From assembly GCA_963745665.1 (NCBI GenBank), contig CAVUYE010000002.1, positions 682,001 through 746,000 of the forward strand: a stretch of 64,000 nt of DNA, read 5' to 3'. The notes under the pieces are model-generated. The model had not been told where the DNA came from. It searched no databases and worked only from the letters and a program-made list of their open reading frames with translations. This DNA comes from Bog-473 sp963745665 (GTDB lineage: Bacteria > Actinomycetota > Acidimicrobiia > Acidimicrobiales > RAAP-2). Positions 53,216 through 61,117 of the stretch are shown here, piece by piece (the first letter of the stretch is position 1; every line of letters starts with the position of its first letter). The position numbers and the translations under genes are program-made.

Positions 53216-53250
53216 CGAATTAATGATACCTATGGAACAGGTCAACTATC
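53216..53250 (-). promoter_or_regulatory. AT-rich promoter/operator candidate of the tauE gene
   Basis: The DNA gaattaatgatacc and on is the most AT-rich stretch nearby; TATCAT on the minus strand is a possible -10. ACCT and AGGT flank atggaac (4-7-4). Placement fits a sulfur-responsive regulator, which is only a guess. Confidence 0.35.
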
Positions 53251-53304
53251 CCGTCGAGGCCGTGACCTCGGGTTGGGCGACTGGACCTGGCCACCGCCCC
53301 GGGC

Positions 53305-54015
53305 TCAGACCAGCGGCCAGGGGTAGGGCGGCCAGTCCCCGTCGTCGACCAGCTCGGGCAGGGCGCGCAGGCCGCGCAGCCAGGCCACCCGGTCCATGGT
53401 GGCGGCCAGCTCTGCCGGCTCGAGCAGCTCGCAGAGCGCGTCCGGCGGCCCGTCGCGGGCTAACCGGGCCAGGTCCTCCTCCGCGTCCGCCTCGAGCGGC
53501 TCACCGCCGAAGTCCCAAATGACCGTGCGCAGCTTGTCCTGGACGTTGAAGCAGAGGCCGTTGTCGATGGCCCACAGCCGGTCCTCGGCCTGTAGCACGT
53601 GGCCGCTCTTGCGGTCGGCGTTGTTGGCCACGACGTCGAAAGCGCCAACGCGCATGAGCAACGGGTGCCACTTGGGTTCGTCACGCAGAGTGAAATAGTG
53701 CGACGTGCCGTCCTCGTGGACGAAGCGCTGCACGGAGCCGAGACCGAACGGGCCCTCGCGTCGTTCGACCGTCTCGGGGACCAACCCCCAGCCCAGTGCC
53801 TCGGAGAGCACGTAGGCGGCCACCTCGCGCCGGAAGAGCCCGCCGGGGAAGTCCCACAGCGGCCGCTCCCCCTGCGCGGGCTTGTAGACGGCCAGCAATT
53901 CCTCTCCGTGCAGCCGGCAGGTGACGAGCAGCGTCGCGTTCGAGCTCCCGGCGATGCGCCCGTGGACCTCCATCTCACCCTCGAGGAGGACGCGCTCGAC
54001 CTCGGGGTCGGACAC
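53305..54015 (-). CDS. SCO1664 family protein (PI3/4-kinase-like)
   Basis: 236 residues from GTG 54015. LLVTCRLHGEELLAVYKPAQGERPLWDFPGG gives a nucleotide-binding lysine and the DFPGG turn; VGAFDVVANNADRKSGHVL and LWAIDNGLCFNV look like the catalytic DxxxN and DNG of lipid-kinase-like folds. Third gene of the conserved actinobacterial set phosphomutase (MSMEG_4193)-DUF3090-SCO1664; biological role unknown. GTG lies 5 bp after the DUF3090 stop. Confidence 0.85.
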   Translation of the reverse strand: MSDPEVERVLLEGEMEVHGRIAGSSNATLLVTCRLHGEELLAVYKPAQGERPLWDFPGGLFRREVAAYVLSEALGWGLVPETVERREGPFGLGSVQRFVHEDGTSHYFTLRDEPKWHPLLMRVGAFDVVANNADRKSGHVLQAEDRLWAIDNGLCFNVQDKLRTVIWDFGGEPLEADAEEDLARLARDGPPDALCELLEPAELAATMDRVAWLRGLRALPELVDDGDWPPYPWPLV

Positions 54016-54020
54016 TGCAG

Positions 54021-54548
54021 CTAGGACACCGGGGGCCGGTGCCCGTTGGTGCGCGGGCAGTCGTGTCCGGCCGGGTCCAACGGGAGCGAGCACAGCGGGC
54101 AAGGCGGGCGGCCCGCCTCCACCATCCGTGTGGCGTGGATGGCGAAGGCGGCGGCCTGCTCTCGGCTGAGGGCGACCCGGAGTACGTGCCCGCTCTCCAT
54201 GTCCTCGTCCTCCTCGTCCTCGTCTTCGTCCTCGACGCCCACCTCTTCGAGCACCACGATGATGCGGTCGAGCTCTTCGTCGTAGGAGACGCCGATCGTC
54301 CCCACGACCCACTCGAACTCCTCGGTGCCGTAGAACGCGAGATCGTCGGGGAGGTGGCCCGGCCGGCCCAGCTCCTTGACGATCCGTCCCAGGTACCCGG
54401 CGAGCACGGCCACCTGCTGCTTCTCCACCTTGACCGTCATCTCCGACAGCCCCTGGCGGCAGTAGAACAGGAACAGCCGCTGGCCCACCTCGCCGATGAC
54501 ACCGACCGTGCAGTGATCGGGCGCGTCGAAGTCGTACTCGTCGCTCAC
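54021..54548 (-). CDS. DUF3090 family protein
   Basis: 175 residues from GTG 54548. CTVGVIGEVGQRLFLFYCRQGLSEMTVKVEKQQVAVLAGYLGRI, then an acidic stretch of Glu and Asp (about 103-118), then LSREQAAAFAIHATRMVEAGRPPCPLCSLPLDPAGHDCPR. The C-terminal CPLC-x8-HDCPR block could bind a metal. DUF3090 has no known activity, but always travels with a phosphomutase-like and SCO1664-like gene in actinobacteria. Confidence 0.88.
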   Translation of the reverse strand: MSDEYDFDAPDHCTVGVIGEVGQRLFLFYCRQGLSEMTVKVEKQQVAVLAGYLGRIVKELGRPGHLPDDLAFYGTEEFEWVVGTIGVSYDEELDRIIVVLEEVGVEDEDEDEEDEDMESGHVLRVALSREQAAAFAIHATRMVEAGRPPCPLCSLPLDPAGHDCPRTNGHRPPVS

Positions 54549-54561
54549 CGGAGGCGCCCCG

Positions 54562-55248
54562 TCACGACAGCGCCAGCTCGTTCAGCGTGCCGGTCGAGTT
54601 CATGCACAACACCACCGGGCCGCCGGCCGTGAACAGGAGGGCGGAGATGGAGCAGGGCGAGATGACCAGCCGTTGCAGCAGGTCCAGCGGCATGCCGGCC
54701 GCGGCGGCCACGATCGCCTTGATCGGGTCCGCATGGGACACCGCGACGATCGTCTCGCCGGGGTGCTCGGCCACCAGGCCGAGGACCGTGTCCATGGAGC
54801 GCACGGACATCTCGGCGAAGGACTCGCCGCCCGGGAACCGGAACCCGCTGGGCCAGCGGTGCACGGTGGGCCACTGCGGGGTCCGGTAGAGCCGGGACAG
54901 GGGCTTCTCGGTCCAGTCGCCCACGTCCACCTCGACGAGGCCGGGGGCGGTCCGCACCCGCAGGCCGAGGGCCCGGGCGATGGGAGCGGCCGTCTCGCGG
55001 GTGCGCTCGAGGGGCGATGCGTACACCGCGGTCGGGGCCTTGGCCAGCGCCGCGATGCGATCGGCCGCCGCGACCGCCTGCACGACCCCCTGGTCGGCGA
55101 GGTGCAATCCGGCGGCCTGACCCGGGAGCATCTTGCCCGTGGTGGGCGTGACGCCGTGGCGCACGAGGAGGACGACGGTCGCCGGAGGAGCCTTGCGGCT
55201 CCGCCGCGACTGCGTGCGTGCGGAGGCAGATCGGGCGGTCGGGGACAC
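54562..55248 (-). CDS. MSMEG_4193-type histidine phosphatase/phosphomutase-like protein
   Basis: 228 residues from GTG 55248. The catalytic blocks are VLLVRHGVTPTTGKML with the nucleophile His, SPLERTRETAAPIA, FPGGESFAEM and VSHADPIKAI. Phosphoglycerate-mutase-like fold; substrate unknown. First gene of the three-gene minus-strand set. The start shares a 25-bp bidirectional promoter with the UDG gene. Confidence 0.85.
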   Translation of the reverse strand: MSPTARSASARTQSRRSRKAPPATVVLLVRHGVTPTTGKMLPGQAAGLHLADQGVVQAVAAADRIAALAKAPTAVYASPLERTRETAAPIARALGLRVRTAPGLVEVDVGDWTEKPLSRLYRTPQWPTVHRWPSGFRFPGGESFAEMSVRSMDTVLGLVAEHPGETIVAVSHADPIKAIVAAAAGMPLDLLQRLVISPCSISALLFTAGGPVVLCMNSTGTLNELALS

Positions 55249-55273
55249 GATCGACCATCGTAGGCTCTGTGCC
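55249..55273. promoter_or_regulatory. 25-bp bidirectional promoter, phosphomutase and UDG genes
   Basis: TAGGCT at 55261-55266 is 7 nt before the UDG GTG. On the other strand TACGAT (55262-55257) is 8 nt before the phosphomutase GTG. The two -10 elements share the central TA. Confidence 0.45.
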
Positions 55274-55981
55274 GTGGCGTCCATCCGGGGCCGGCGGGAT
55301 GCACTGGCTGCGGTGCAACGGGACGTGGCGGAATGTCGGCGCTGCCCCAGGTTGGTGAGCTGGCGTGAAGAGGTGGCCCGCACCGGCCGGGCTTCTTACG
55401 CCGGCCAGGTGTACTGGGGCCGTGGCGTCCCGGGCTTCGGCGACCCGGACGCAGCACTGGTGCTGGTCGGCCTGGCGCCGGCCGCGCACGGCGCCAACCG
55501 CACCGGCCGGATGTTCACCGGGGATCGCTCGGGTGACTGGCTCTTCGCCGCGTTGTACCGGGCCGGGTACGCCTCGCAGCCAACCAGCACGGCGCGCGAC
55601 GACGGCCTCGCGCTCAGCGATGCCTACATCACCGCGACGGTCCACTGCGCGCCGCCGGCCAACAAGCCCACCCCGACCGAGCGCGAGGCGTGCGGACCGT
55701 ATCTCGCCCGTGAGCTGTCGCTCCTCCACGGTGCCGTCGTCGTCGTGGCCCTGGGGCAGGTCGCCTGGCAGGCGATCGCCGCCCACTACGGGCTCCGGCC
55801 CCGCCCGGTCTTCGGCCACTTGGCCGAGTGCCCGCTCCCGGACGGGCGGGTGCTGCTGGGCTCTTATCACCCGAGCCAGCAGAACACCTTCACCGGGAAG
55901 CTCACGGTGCCGATGTTCGACGCCGTCTTCGCCCGCGCCGGCGCGCTGATCGCCGCCGCCCGTCAGGAGACGAGGTCGTAG
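55274..55981 (+). CDS. Uracil-DNA glycosylase, family 5 (UdgB)
   Basis: 235 residues. Removes uracil and hydroxymethyluracil or hypoxanthine from DNA. Fe-S ligands begin with CRRCPRL near residue 22. Motif 1 GLAPAAHGANRTGRMFTGDRSGDWL (lacking the polar Asp of other UDGs, as in family 5), then ATVHCAPPANKPTPTE with another ligand cysteine, and GSYHPSQQNT motif with the catalytic-site His. GTG 55274 is the leaderless-type start. Overlaps the convergent kinase gene by 19 bp. Confidence 0.92.
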   Translation: MASIRGRRDALAAVQRDVAECRRCPRLVSWREEVARTGRASYAGQVYWGRGVPGFGDPDAALVLVGLAPAAHGANRTGRMFTGDRSGDWLFAALYRAGYASQPTSTARDDGLALSDAYITATVHCAPPANKPTPTEREACGPYLARELSLLHGAVVVVALGQVAWQAIAAHYGLRPRPVFGHLAECPLPDGRVLLGSYHPSQQNTFTGKLTVPMFDAVFARAGALIAAARQETRS

Positions 55982-56766
55982 AGGAGGCGGAAGAACCGGA
56001 TGCGCCCCGGGTCCGGGGCGATGCCGTAGCTCTCGTAGAAGAGCGGTTCGAACTCCTCCCCGAAATTCCAGCCGACGCTCCAGGCCCCCACAGCGATGTC
56101 CCACCAGCGATCGGCGGCGCCCAGCTCGCCGAGGTCGACGAAGCCGGTCACACGCCAGTCCTCGAGCAGCATGTTGGGCGGGCAGAAGTCGCCGTGGCAG
56201 ACGACCAGCTCCTCGTCGGCGGGTGCGAGTGACTCCAACTCGGCCAGGGCCGCCTCGGGTGTCAGGTGGGCGTGCTCGCGGTGGAAGCCGTTGCCTTCGA
56301 CGTCCTCGGTGCGGACCCTGTCCTCCACGTGGGCCAGGGCGCGCGCCAGGTCGAAGCGGAAGGGGCACCACTCCTCGCCGACGGCCTCGTGGAACCGCCG
56401 CAGACCCCGGCCGAGGGCCTGGACCAGGGCGGGGAGATCGCCGCGCCACCGTTGGCCGGTGGCGTCCCTCCCGGGCAACGCCTCGGTCAGCAGGATCGTG
56501 GTGTCGCCGACCTCCTCCAGCGCGATGACCACCGGTACGGGAATGTACGGAGCGGCCCAGATCATGCGTTCCGCCTCGCCGCGCAGGGTGGGGTAGCGGG
56601 CGCCACAGCCGGCGCCGGCGACCTTGGCGAACCGGACCGCGCCGGCGGGGCCGGTGAGGCGCCAGGTGGTCAGGTCCGGGACGAGGCGGTAGGCCAGGGT
56701 CGCCGTCCACCCCGGCGCGATCTGCTCGAGCTCGGGTGGTGGGGCCGGGGGGTCGGGGGATGGCAC
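55963..56766 (-). CDS. Aminoglycoside phosphotransferase (APH)-family kinase
   Basis: 267 residues from GTG 56766. TGPAGAVRFAKVAGAG holds the ATP-binding Lys, LVVCHGDFCPPNMLLEDW the catalytic Asp, and GFVDLGELGAADRWWDIA the metal-binding Asp; the DLGELG form is the one seen in APH(3') enzymes. PLPGRDATGQRW and WNFGEEFEPLFYESYGI also match. Could phosphorylate an aminoglycoside or a small metabolite; resistance cannot be claimed from sequence. TACCCT lies 8 nt upstream (leaderless). Confidence 0.88.
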   Translation of the reverse strand: MPSPDPPAPPPELEQIAPGWTATLAYRLVPDLTTWRLTGPAGAVRFAKVAGAGCGARYPTLRGEAERMIWAAPYIPVPVVIALEEVGDTTILLTEALPGRDATGQRWRGDLPALVQALGRGLRRFHEAVGEEWCPFRFDLARALAHVEDRVRTEDVEGNGFHREHAHLTPEAALAELESLAPADEELVVCHGDFCPPNMLLEDWRVTGFVDLGELGAADRWWDIAVGAWSVGWNFGEEFEPLFYESYGIAPDPGRIRFFRLLYDLVS

Positions 56767-56833
56767 GCCAAGGCAGGGTAGGGGGTCGCAGAGCGAACGG
56801 CTACCGTCTCGGCGACACCGCGGGGAGGATGGA
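56767..56833. promoter_or_regulatory. Divergent promoters of the APH and flavoprotein genes
   Basis: Minus-strand TACCCT (56780-56775) is 8 nt before the APH GTG. Plus-strand TACCGT (56802-56807) precedes the flavoprotein gene, which also has GGGGAGG as ribosome binding site. Confidence 0.45.
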
Positions 56834-58285
56834 GTGCGCGAGGCCAACGACGTGACACCGTGCGACGCCGGTGAGATCACCCGCTGGGACGACACGGCCG
56901 ACGTGATCGTGGTCGGCTTCGGCGCGGCGGGGTCGGCCGCGGCGTTCAGCGCGGCGACGGCAGGCGCCCAGGTACTGGTGACCGAGCGGACGGGCGGCCC
57001 TGGCGGCGCCGCCGCGCTGGCCGAGGGGATCGTGTACCTCGGCGGGGGGACGCCGATTCAGGCGGCGTGCGGGTTCGAGGACTCCCTCGACGACATGTAC
57101 CGCTACATGATGGCGGCCTGCGGCCCGGATCCCAACGAGACGAAGATCGCCCGGTACTGCGAGGAGAGCCTGGGCCACTTCGACTGGCTGGTGGCCCGCG
57201 GCGTCCCTTTCGACCCGACGTTCTGCGCCGACACCTCCATGGCGCCGGACGGCACCGAGGGCCTCGTCTACTCGGGTGGCGAGGACGCCTACCCGTTCAA
57301 CGCCATCGCCCGCCCGGCGCCCCGCGGGCACCTGGCGAAGACCCGGCGCTCGACGGGCTGGCTCCTCATGCAGCACCTCGCGGCCGCGGCCGCCGGTGCC
57401 GGCGCCGCCGTCTCGACCGACACCAGGGTCGACCGCCTGGTGTGTGACGACGGCCGGGTCGTCGGCGTGCAGGCCCAACGGTTCGGCGAGACCGTCACGC
57501 TGCGGGCCCGGCGCGGGGTGGTGCTCACGGCCGGCGGATTCATCTTCAACGACGACATGCTGCGCCAGCACTGCCCGCCGCTGGCCCGGGGGACGTTCAA
57601 GGTCGGGACCGAGGGCGACGACGGGCGGGGCATCCGAATGGCGCAGGCCATCGGGGCGTCGGTGCGCAACATGTACGCGGGCGAGGTCTCGCTGCCGATC
57701 ACGCCGCCCCGTACGTTGATCCACGGCATCCTCGTGAACGGCCGGGGGCAGCGCTTCATCAACGAAGACACCTACATGGGCCGCGTCGGCCAGTCCGCGC
57801 TCTATCAGCAAGACGGCGAGGTCTACCTGATCGTCGACGAGGCTTCGTACGAGGTGAACTGGATGGGCCTGGCCGCCACCTGGGTCTGCGAGACGGCGGC
57901 GCAGCTCGAGTCCGAAATCGGCCTCCCGGCCGGGTCGCTCCAGGGCACCGTCGACCTCTACAACCGGCACGCGGCCACGGGGGAGGACCCGCTCTTCCAC
58001 AAGGACCCGTCCTGGGTGCGACCCTTGGTGCCGCCGATCGGCGCGGTCGACCTCCGCATCGGGCCGGCGCCCTACGCGCCGTTCACCCTGGGCGGCCTCG
58101 AGACGACGGTCGCCGGCGAGGTGTGCGACCTGACGGGGTCGCCGATCGGGGGCCTCTTCGGCGCGGGGCGCACGACGGCGGGGGTCTGCTCGTTCGGCTA
58201 CGCCAGCGGCCTCTCCATCGGGGACAGCACCCTCTTCGGCCGCTTCGCGGGGGAGAGTGCGGCGGCCGCGGCGGCGTCGGCCTGA
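56834..58285 (+). CDS. FAD-dependent oxidoreductase (fumarate reductase/KSTD-like)
   Basis: 483 residues. Dinucleotide-binding VIVVGFGAAGSAAAFSAA (about 24-41), TGGPGGAAALAEG, RGVVLTAGGFIFNDDML and the C-terminal FAD block GLFGAGRTTAGVCSFGYASGLSIGDSTLFGRFAG, as in fumarate-reductase/3-ketosteroid-1-dehydrogenase flavoproteins. No haem or signal sequence. GTG 56834 with a Shine-Dalgarno sequence. Substrate could be a steroid-like ketone or an enoate; not determined. Confidence 0.9.
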   Translation: MREANDVTPCDAGEITRWDDTADVIVVGFGAAGSAAAFSAATAGAQVLVTERTGGPGGAAALAEGIVYLGGGTPIQAACGFEDSLDDMYRYMMAACGPDPNETKIARYCEESLGHFDWLVARGVPFDPTFCADTSMAPDGTEGLVYSGGEDAYPFNAIARPAPRGHLAKTRRSTGWLLMQHLAAAAAGAGAAVSTDTRVDRLVCDDGRVVGVQAQRFGETVTLRARRGVVLTAGGFIFNDDMLRQHCPPLARGTFKVGTEGDDGRGIRMAQAIGASVRNMYAGEVSLPITPPRTLIHGILVNGRGQRFINEDTYMGRVGQSALYQQDGEVYLIVDEASYEVNWMGLAATWVCETAAQLESEIGLPAGSLQGTVDLYNRHAATGEDPLFHKDPSWVRPLVPPIGAVDLRIGPAPYAPFTLGGLETTVAGEVCDLTGSPIGGLFGAGRTTAGVCSFGYASGLSIGDSTLFGRFAGESAAAAAASA

Positions 58286-58303
58286 GCGGCAAGGGCCGCT
58301 GGC

Positions 58304-58933
58304 TCAGTCCCCGACGACGGGATGGCCGAGGACGCCCGCCAGCTCCGCCAGCGCCTCCTCGGGATCGGTCACCTTGATGGTGTGTATGCCGAGCGCTCGC
58401 GCCGGCTTGAGGTTGACCCCGAGGTCGTCGAGGAACACCGACTCCTCGGGTCGTACCCCGAGGGTGGCACAGGCCAGCTCGTAGAAGCGGGGATCGGGCT
58501 TCCGGACGCCGAGCACGCGCGATTCGAGGACGGCATCGAAGAGCGCGTACACCTCGGCCACCGCTTCGGAGACGACCCGCTCGGGTGAGGAGAAGTTGTT
58601 GGTGAGGCACGCCGTCTTGTAGCGCCGTCGGCAGGCGTCGATGGCGGCGACCATGCGGGGGCGGATCTCGCCCGCGAGCCGCTCGAGCACGAGGCGACCA
58701 TCGAGCTCGTGGCCGAGCGCACGGGCCTCGGCGGTCCACGCTACGGCGAAGGCGTCGAGGCCGATCTCGCTCCGTTCCAGACGCGCCCAGGCGTTGTCGT
58801 CGGGGTTGGTGGCATTGACAGTGCGGATGAATCCGGACGGCAGGCCGCGCTCGACCTCAAGGTGGGCGAACGCCTCGAACGGGCTCGTCGAGATGACACC
58901 GCCGAAGTCGAACATCACCGCCCGTATCGCCAC
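58304..58933 (-). CDS. HAD superfamily hydrolase (subfamily IA)
   Basis: 209 residues from GTG 58933, chosen because GGAGGGGG lies just upstream. Nucleophile Asp in AVMFDFGGVIS, motif II TACLTNNFSS, Lys in LGVRKPDPRFYE and acidic motif IV SVFLDDLGVNLKPARALG. Resembles YihX/epoxide-hydrolase-N-terminal-type HAD phosphatases. Substrate unknown. Convergent with the flavoprotein gene with an 18-bp gap. Confidence 0.9.
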   Translation of the reverse strand: MAIRAVMFDFGGVISTSPFEAFAHLEVERGLPSGFIRTVNATNPDDNAWARLERSEIGLDAFAVAWTAEARALGHELDGRLVLERLAGEIRPRMVAAIDACRRRYKTACLTNNFSSPERVVSEAVAEVYALFDAVLESRVLGVRKPDPRFYELACATLGVRPEESVFLDDLGVNLKPARALGIHTIKVTDPEEALAELAGVLGHPVVGD

Positions 58934-58980
58934 ACGCTCCCCCTCCGGTCGCACCCATTATGGGCGGCGTGGCGGCGGCC

Positions 58981-59631
58981 TCACTGGCGCAGCGCGGCGT
59001 ACTCCACGACACGGGTCATGACGGCGTCGTCCGCCTTGGCGACGGACCCGCAGTCGAAGGGTGGTTGTGGGTCGTACTCGATCATCAGCTGGGCCGCCTG
59101 GGCCGCCGTGCGGTCGACGAGCAGCTCGACCAGCCGCAGCGCCATGTCGATGCCGCTCGACACCCCGGCCGACGTGATGATGCGCTGGTCGAGGTGCTCA
59201 ACGACGCGTGTGGGCGTGGGCTCCGCCCCGTGGGCGGCGAGCTCCCGGTAGCAGGACCAGTGCGTAGTGGCGGTCAGGCCGCGCAGCAACCCCGCCGCGC
59301 CCAGCACCACGGAACCAGTACAGACCGACGTGGTGAACCGGGTGCCGCCGTGGGCCCGATTCACCCAGCCGAGCACCTGCTCGTCGTGTTCGAGCGGGCG
59401 CGTCCCGATGCCGCCGGGGAAGACGATCACGTCGGGCGACGGCACCTCATCGAAGGTGGCGTCCGCAGTCAGCCCGATCATGCCGTTCTCGCTGCGCACC
59501 TCGCCGCGGCGGTGGCCGACGAAGACGATGTCGAAGGTCGGAATGCGATGCAGGACCTCGTAGGGGCCGACGGCGTCGAGCGCGGTGAACTTCGGGAAGA
59601 GCGGGATGGCGATCTGCAGTCGGTCCGTCAC
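58981..59631 (-). CDS. DJ-1/PfpI family protein (isonitrile hydratase-like)
   Basis: 216 residues. DAVGPYEVLHRIP, VIVFPGGIGTRPL with the acidic residue region, and the nucleophile Cys in TTSVCTGSVVLGAAGLL; HWSCYRELA follows, as in InhA-type isonitrile hydratases. Start GTG 59631 overlaps the TGA of the upstream GlxA-type regulator (GTGA), so the enzyme and regulator are translationally coupled. Confidence 0.9.
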   Translation of the reverse strand: MTDRLQIAIPLFPKFTALDAVGPYEVLHRIPTFDIVFVGHRRGEVRSENGMIGLTADATFDEVPSPDVIVFPGGIGTRPLEHDEQVLGWVNRAHGGTRFTTSVCTGSVVLGAAGLLRGLTATTHWSCYRELAAHGAEPTPTRVVEHLDQRIITSAGVSSGIDMALRLVELLVDRTAAQAAQLMIEYDPQPPFDCGSVAKADDAVMTRVVEYAALRQ

Positions 59632-60647
59632 GCGGATGTCCTTTCGTCCGGGCTGGCGCGGAAGCGCCGGCGGTAGGCGTCGGGTGCCACGCCGAGGTGG
59701 CGTCGGAAGACGCGGCGCAGGCTCTCGGCGCTGCCCAGCCCGCAGTGGGCCGCCACCACGTCGAGGGTGTCGGTGCTCTCCTCGAGCTCGCGCCGGGCGG
59801 CCTCAAGGCGGGTGCGCTCGACGAAGCGGCTGGGCGTCTCGCCGACCTCGGCGGTGAACACCCGGGTGAAGTGCCGCACGCTCATGGCGGCGGCCGCGGC
59901 GAGCGCGGGCAACCGGTGGTCGCCACCGGGCGCGGCCTCCACGAGGGTCTGCACGGCCCGGATGGTCGAGCGCTCGGCGCGTGGCACCCACACAGGCGAC
60001 GCAAACTGGGTCTGGCCGCCCGGCCGGTGCAGGAACATGACCAGCCAGCGGGCGACCATCTGGGCCACGTCGACGCCGAGGTCCTCCTGCACCAGTGCCA
60101 GGGAGAGGTCGATGCCGGCGGTGACCCCCGCACTCGACCAGTACTTGCCGTCGCGGATGTAGATCGGATCGGCGTCGACGGTGAGGCCGGGGTACTCCTC
60201 GGCCAGCTGGCGGGCGCGGGACCAGTGCGTGGTGACCCGGCAGCCCTCGAACAGTCCGGCGGCGGCGCCGAGGAACGCGCCCGAGCACACCGTGGCCACG
60301 CGCCGGCAACGCGGCGCCGTGCGGCGGATGAACTCGACCATGTCCTCGTCGCCTGCGGCCTCCTCGGCGCCCGGCCCGCCCGAGAGCACCAGGGTGTCGA
60401 TGCGCTCGGAGGCGGCGGGGAGCGGTGCGGTGCCCAGCGCGAGCCCGCTCTCGGCCCGGACGGTGCCGCCGCCCCGGGAGGCGAGGGTGACGCGGTAGGA
60501 GGCCGCCCGCCCGAGAGCGGCAGCAGCCCGGGTCGCGCCGGCGAAGACCTCGTGCGGGCCCACGGCATCGATCGGCTGCAGGCCATCGAAGGCGACGATC
60601 ACGATGTGGCGCTGCTGCACGGACCCACTCTGCGGCCGGTGCGCCAT
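59628..60647 (-). CDS. GlxA-type regulator: DJ-1/PfpI domain plus AraC HTH
   Basis: 339 residues: N-terminal DJ-1/PfpI-like sensor (HIVIVAFDGLQPIDAVGPHEV; TLVLSGGPGAEEA; ATVCSGAFLGAAAGLFEG, which keeps the cysteine), then a C-terminal AraC domain (MSVRHFTRVFTAEVGETPSRFVERTRLEAARREL; VVAAHCGLGSAESLRRVFRRHLGVAPDAYR). GTG 60620 (QQRHIVIVAF) is an alternative start. Likely controls its own operon with the coupled DJ-1 enzyme. Confidence 0.93.
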   Translation of the reverse strand: MAHRPQSGSVQQRHIVIVAFDGLQPIDAVGPHEVFAGATRAAAALGRAASYRVTLASRGGGTVRAESGLALGTAPLPAASERIDTLVLSGGPGAEEAAGDEDMVEFIRRTAPRCRRVATVCSGAFLGAAAGLFEGCRVTTHWSRARQLAEEYPGLTVDADPIYIRDGKYWSSAGVTAGIDLSLALVQEDLGVDVAQMVARWLVMFLHRPGGQTQFASPVWVPRAERSTIRAVQTLVEAAPGGDHRLPALAAAAAMSVRHFTRVFTAEVGETPSRFVERTRLEAARRELEESTDTLDVVAAHCGLGSAESLRRVFRRHLGVAPDAYRRRFRASPDERTSA

Positions 60648-60721
60648 GGCGTCAAGGACATGATTCCCACAGATTCGGCCATCGGAATGGGGCCGAACCG
60701 GCCGCCATGGTGGGTGAAGGA

Positions 60722-61108
60722 TCAGGCGGTGCGGGTTCGGTGCGTGCCGCGGGCCCGTACCCAGGCCAGCAGATCGCCTTCGGCGCCCCGGCGCACCGAC
60801 CCGGTGAAGATGTCCTCCCGCCCGGTCGACACCGTGCGCGTGACCTCGGCGTAGAGCTCGTCGCCCAGCGCGGCGGGCTGGAGGTACTCGACCAGGACCG
60901 AGGAGATGATCCCGGAGCTCTCGGCGTCGTTGGCCGCCGCGGCCACGGCGGCGCCGGCCACCGCGTAGAAGACGGCGCCGTGCACGGTGCCGTGGGGATT
61001 GGCGTGACGCTCGTCCGTGGCGAGGACGGCCACCGTGTGGCCCGCACCCCGGCGCTCCACTTCGATGCCGAGGAGGGCGGCGAACGCGTCGGCCCGAGGC
61101 CCGCTCAC
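60722..61108 (-). CDS. PaaI-type hotdog thioesterase
   Basis: 128 residues from GTG 61108. Hotdog-fold acyl-CoA thioesterase: DERHANPHGTVHGAVFYAVAGAAVAAAAN (HGG-like turn with the catalytic Asn/Asp region), SSVLVEYLQPA and LYAEVTRTVSTGREDIFTGSVR. 9 bp downstream of the FrhB-like gene and apparently in its operon. Substrate not known; phenylacetyl-CoA pathway context is absent. Confidence 0.88.
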   Translation of the reverse strand: MSGPRADAFAALLGIEVERRGAGHTVAVLATDERHANPHGTVHGAVFYAVAGAAVAAAANDAESSGIISSVLVEYLQPAALGDELYAEVTRTVSTGREDIFTGSVRRGAEGDLLAWVRARGTHRTRTA

Positions 61109-61117
61109 CGGCTCACC

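Noticed and set aside
54545..56710. 721-codon minus-strand frame
   Set aside because: Covers the phosphomutase, UDG and kinase genes in the wrong frame; no conserved motif.
55963..56766. Antibiotic resistance gene
   Set aside because: The APH fold is shared by many metabolite kinases; no resistance-specific context is present.
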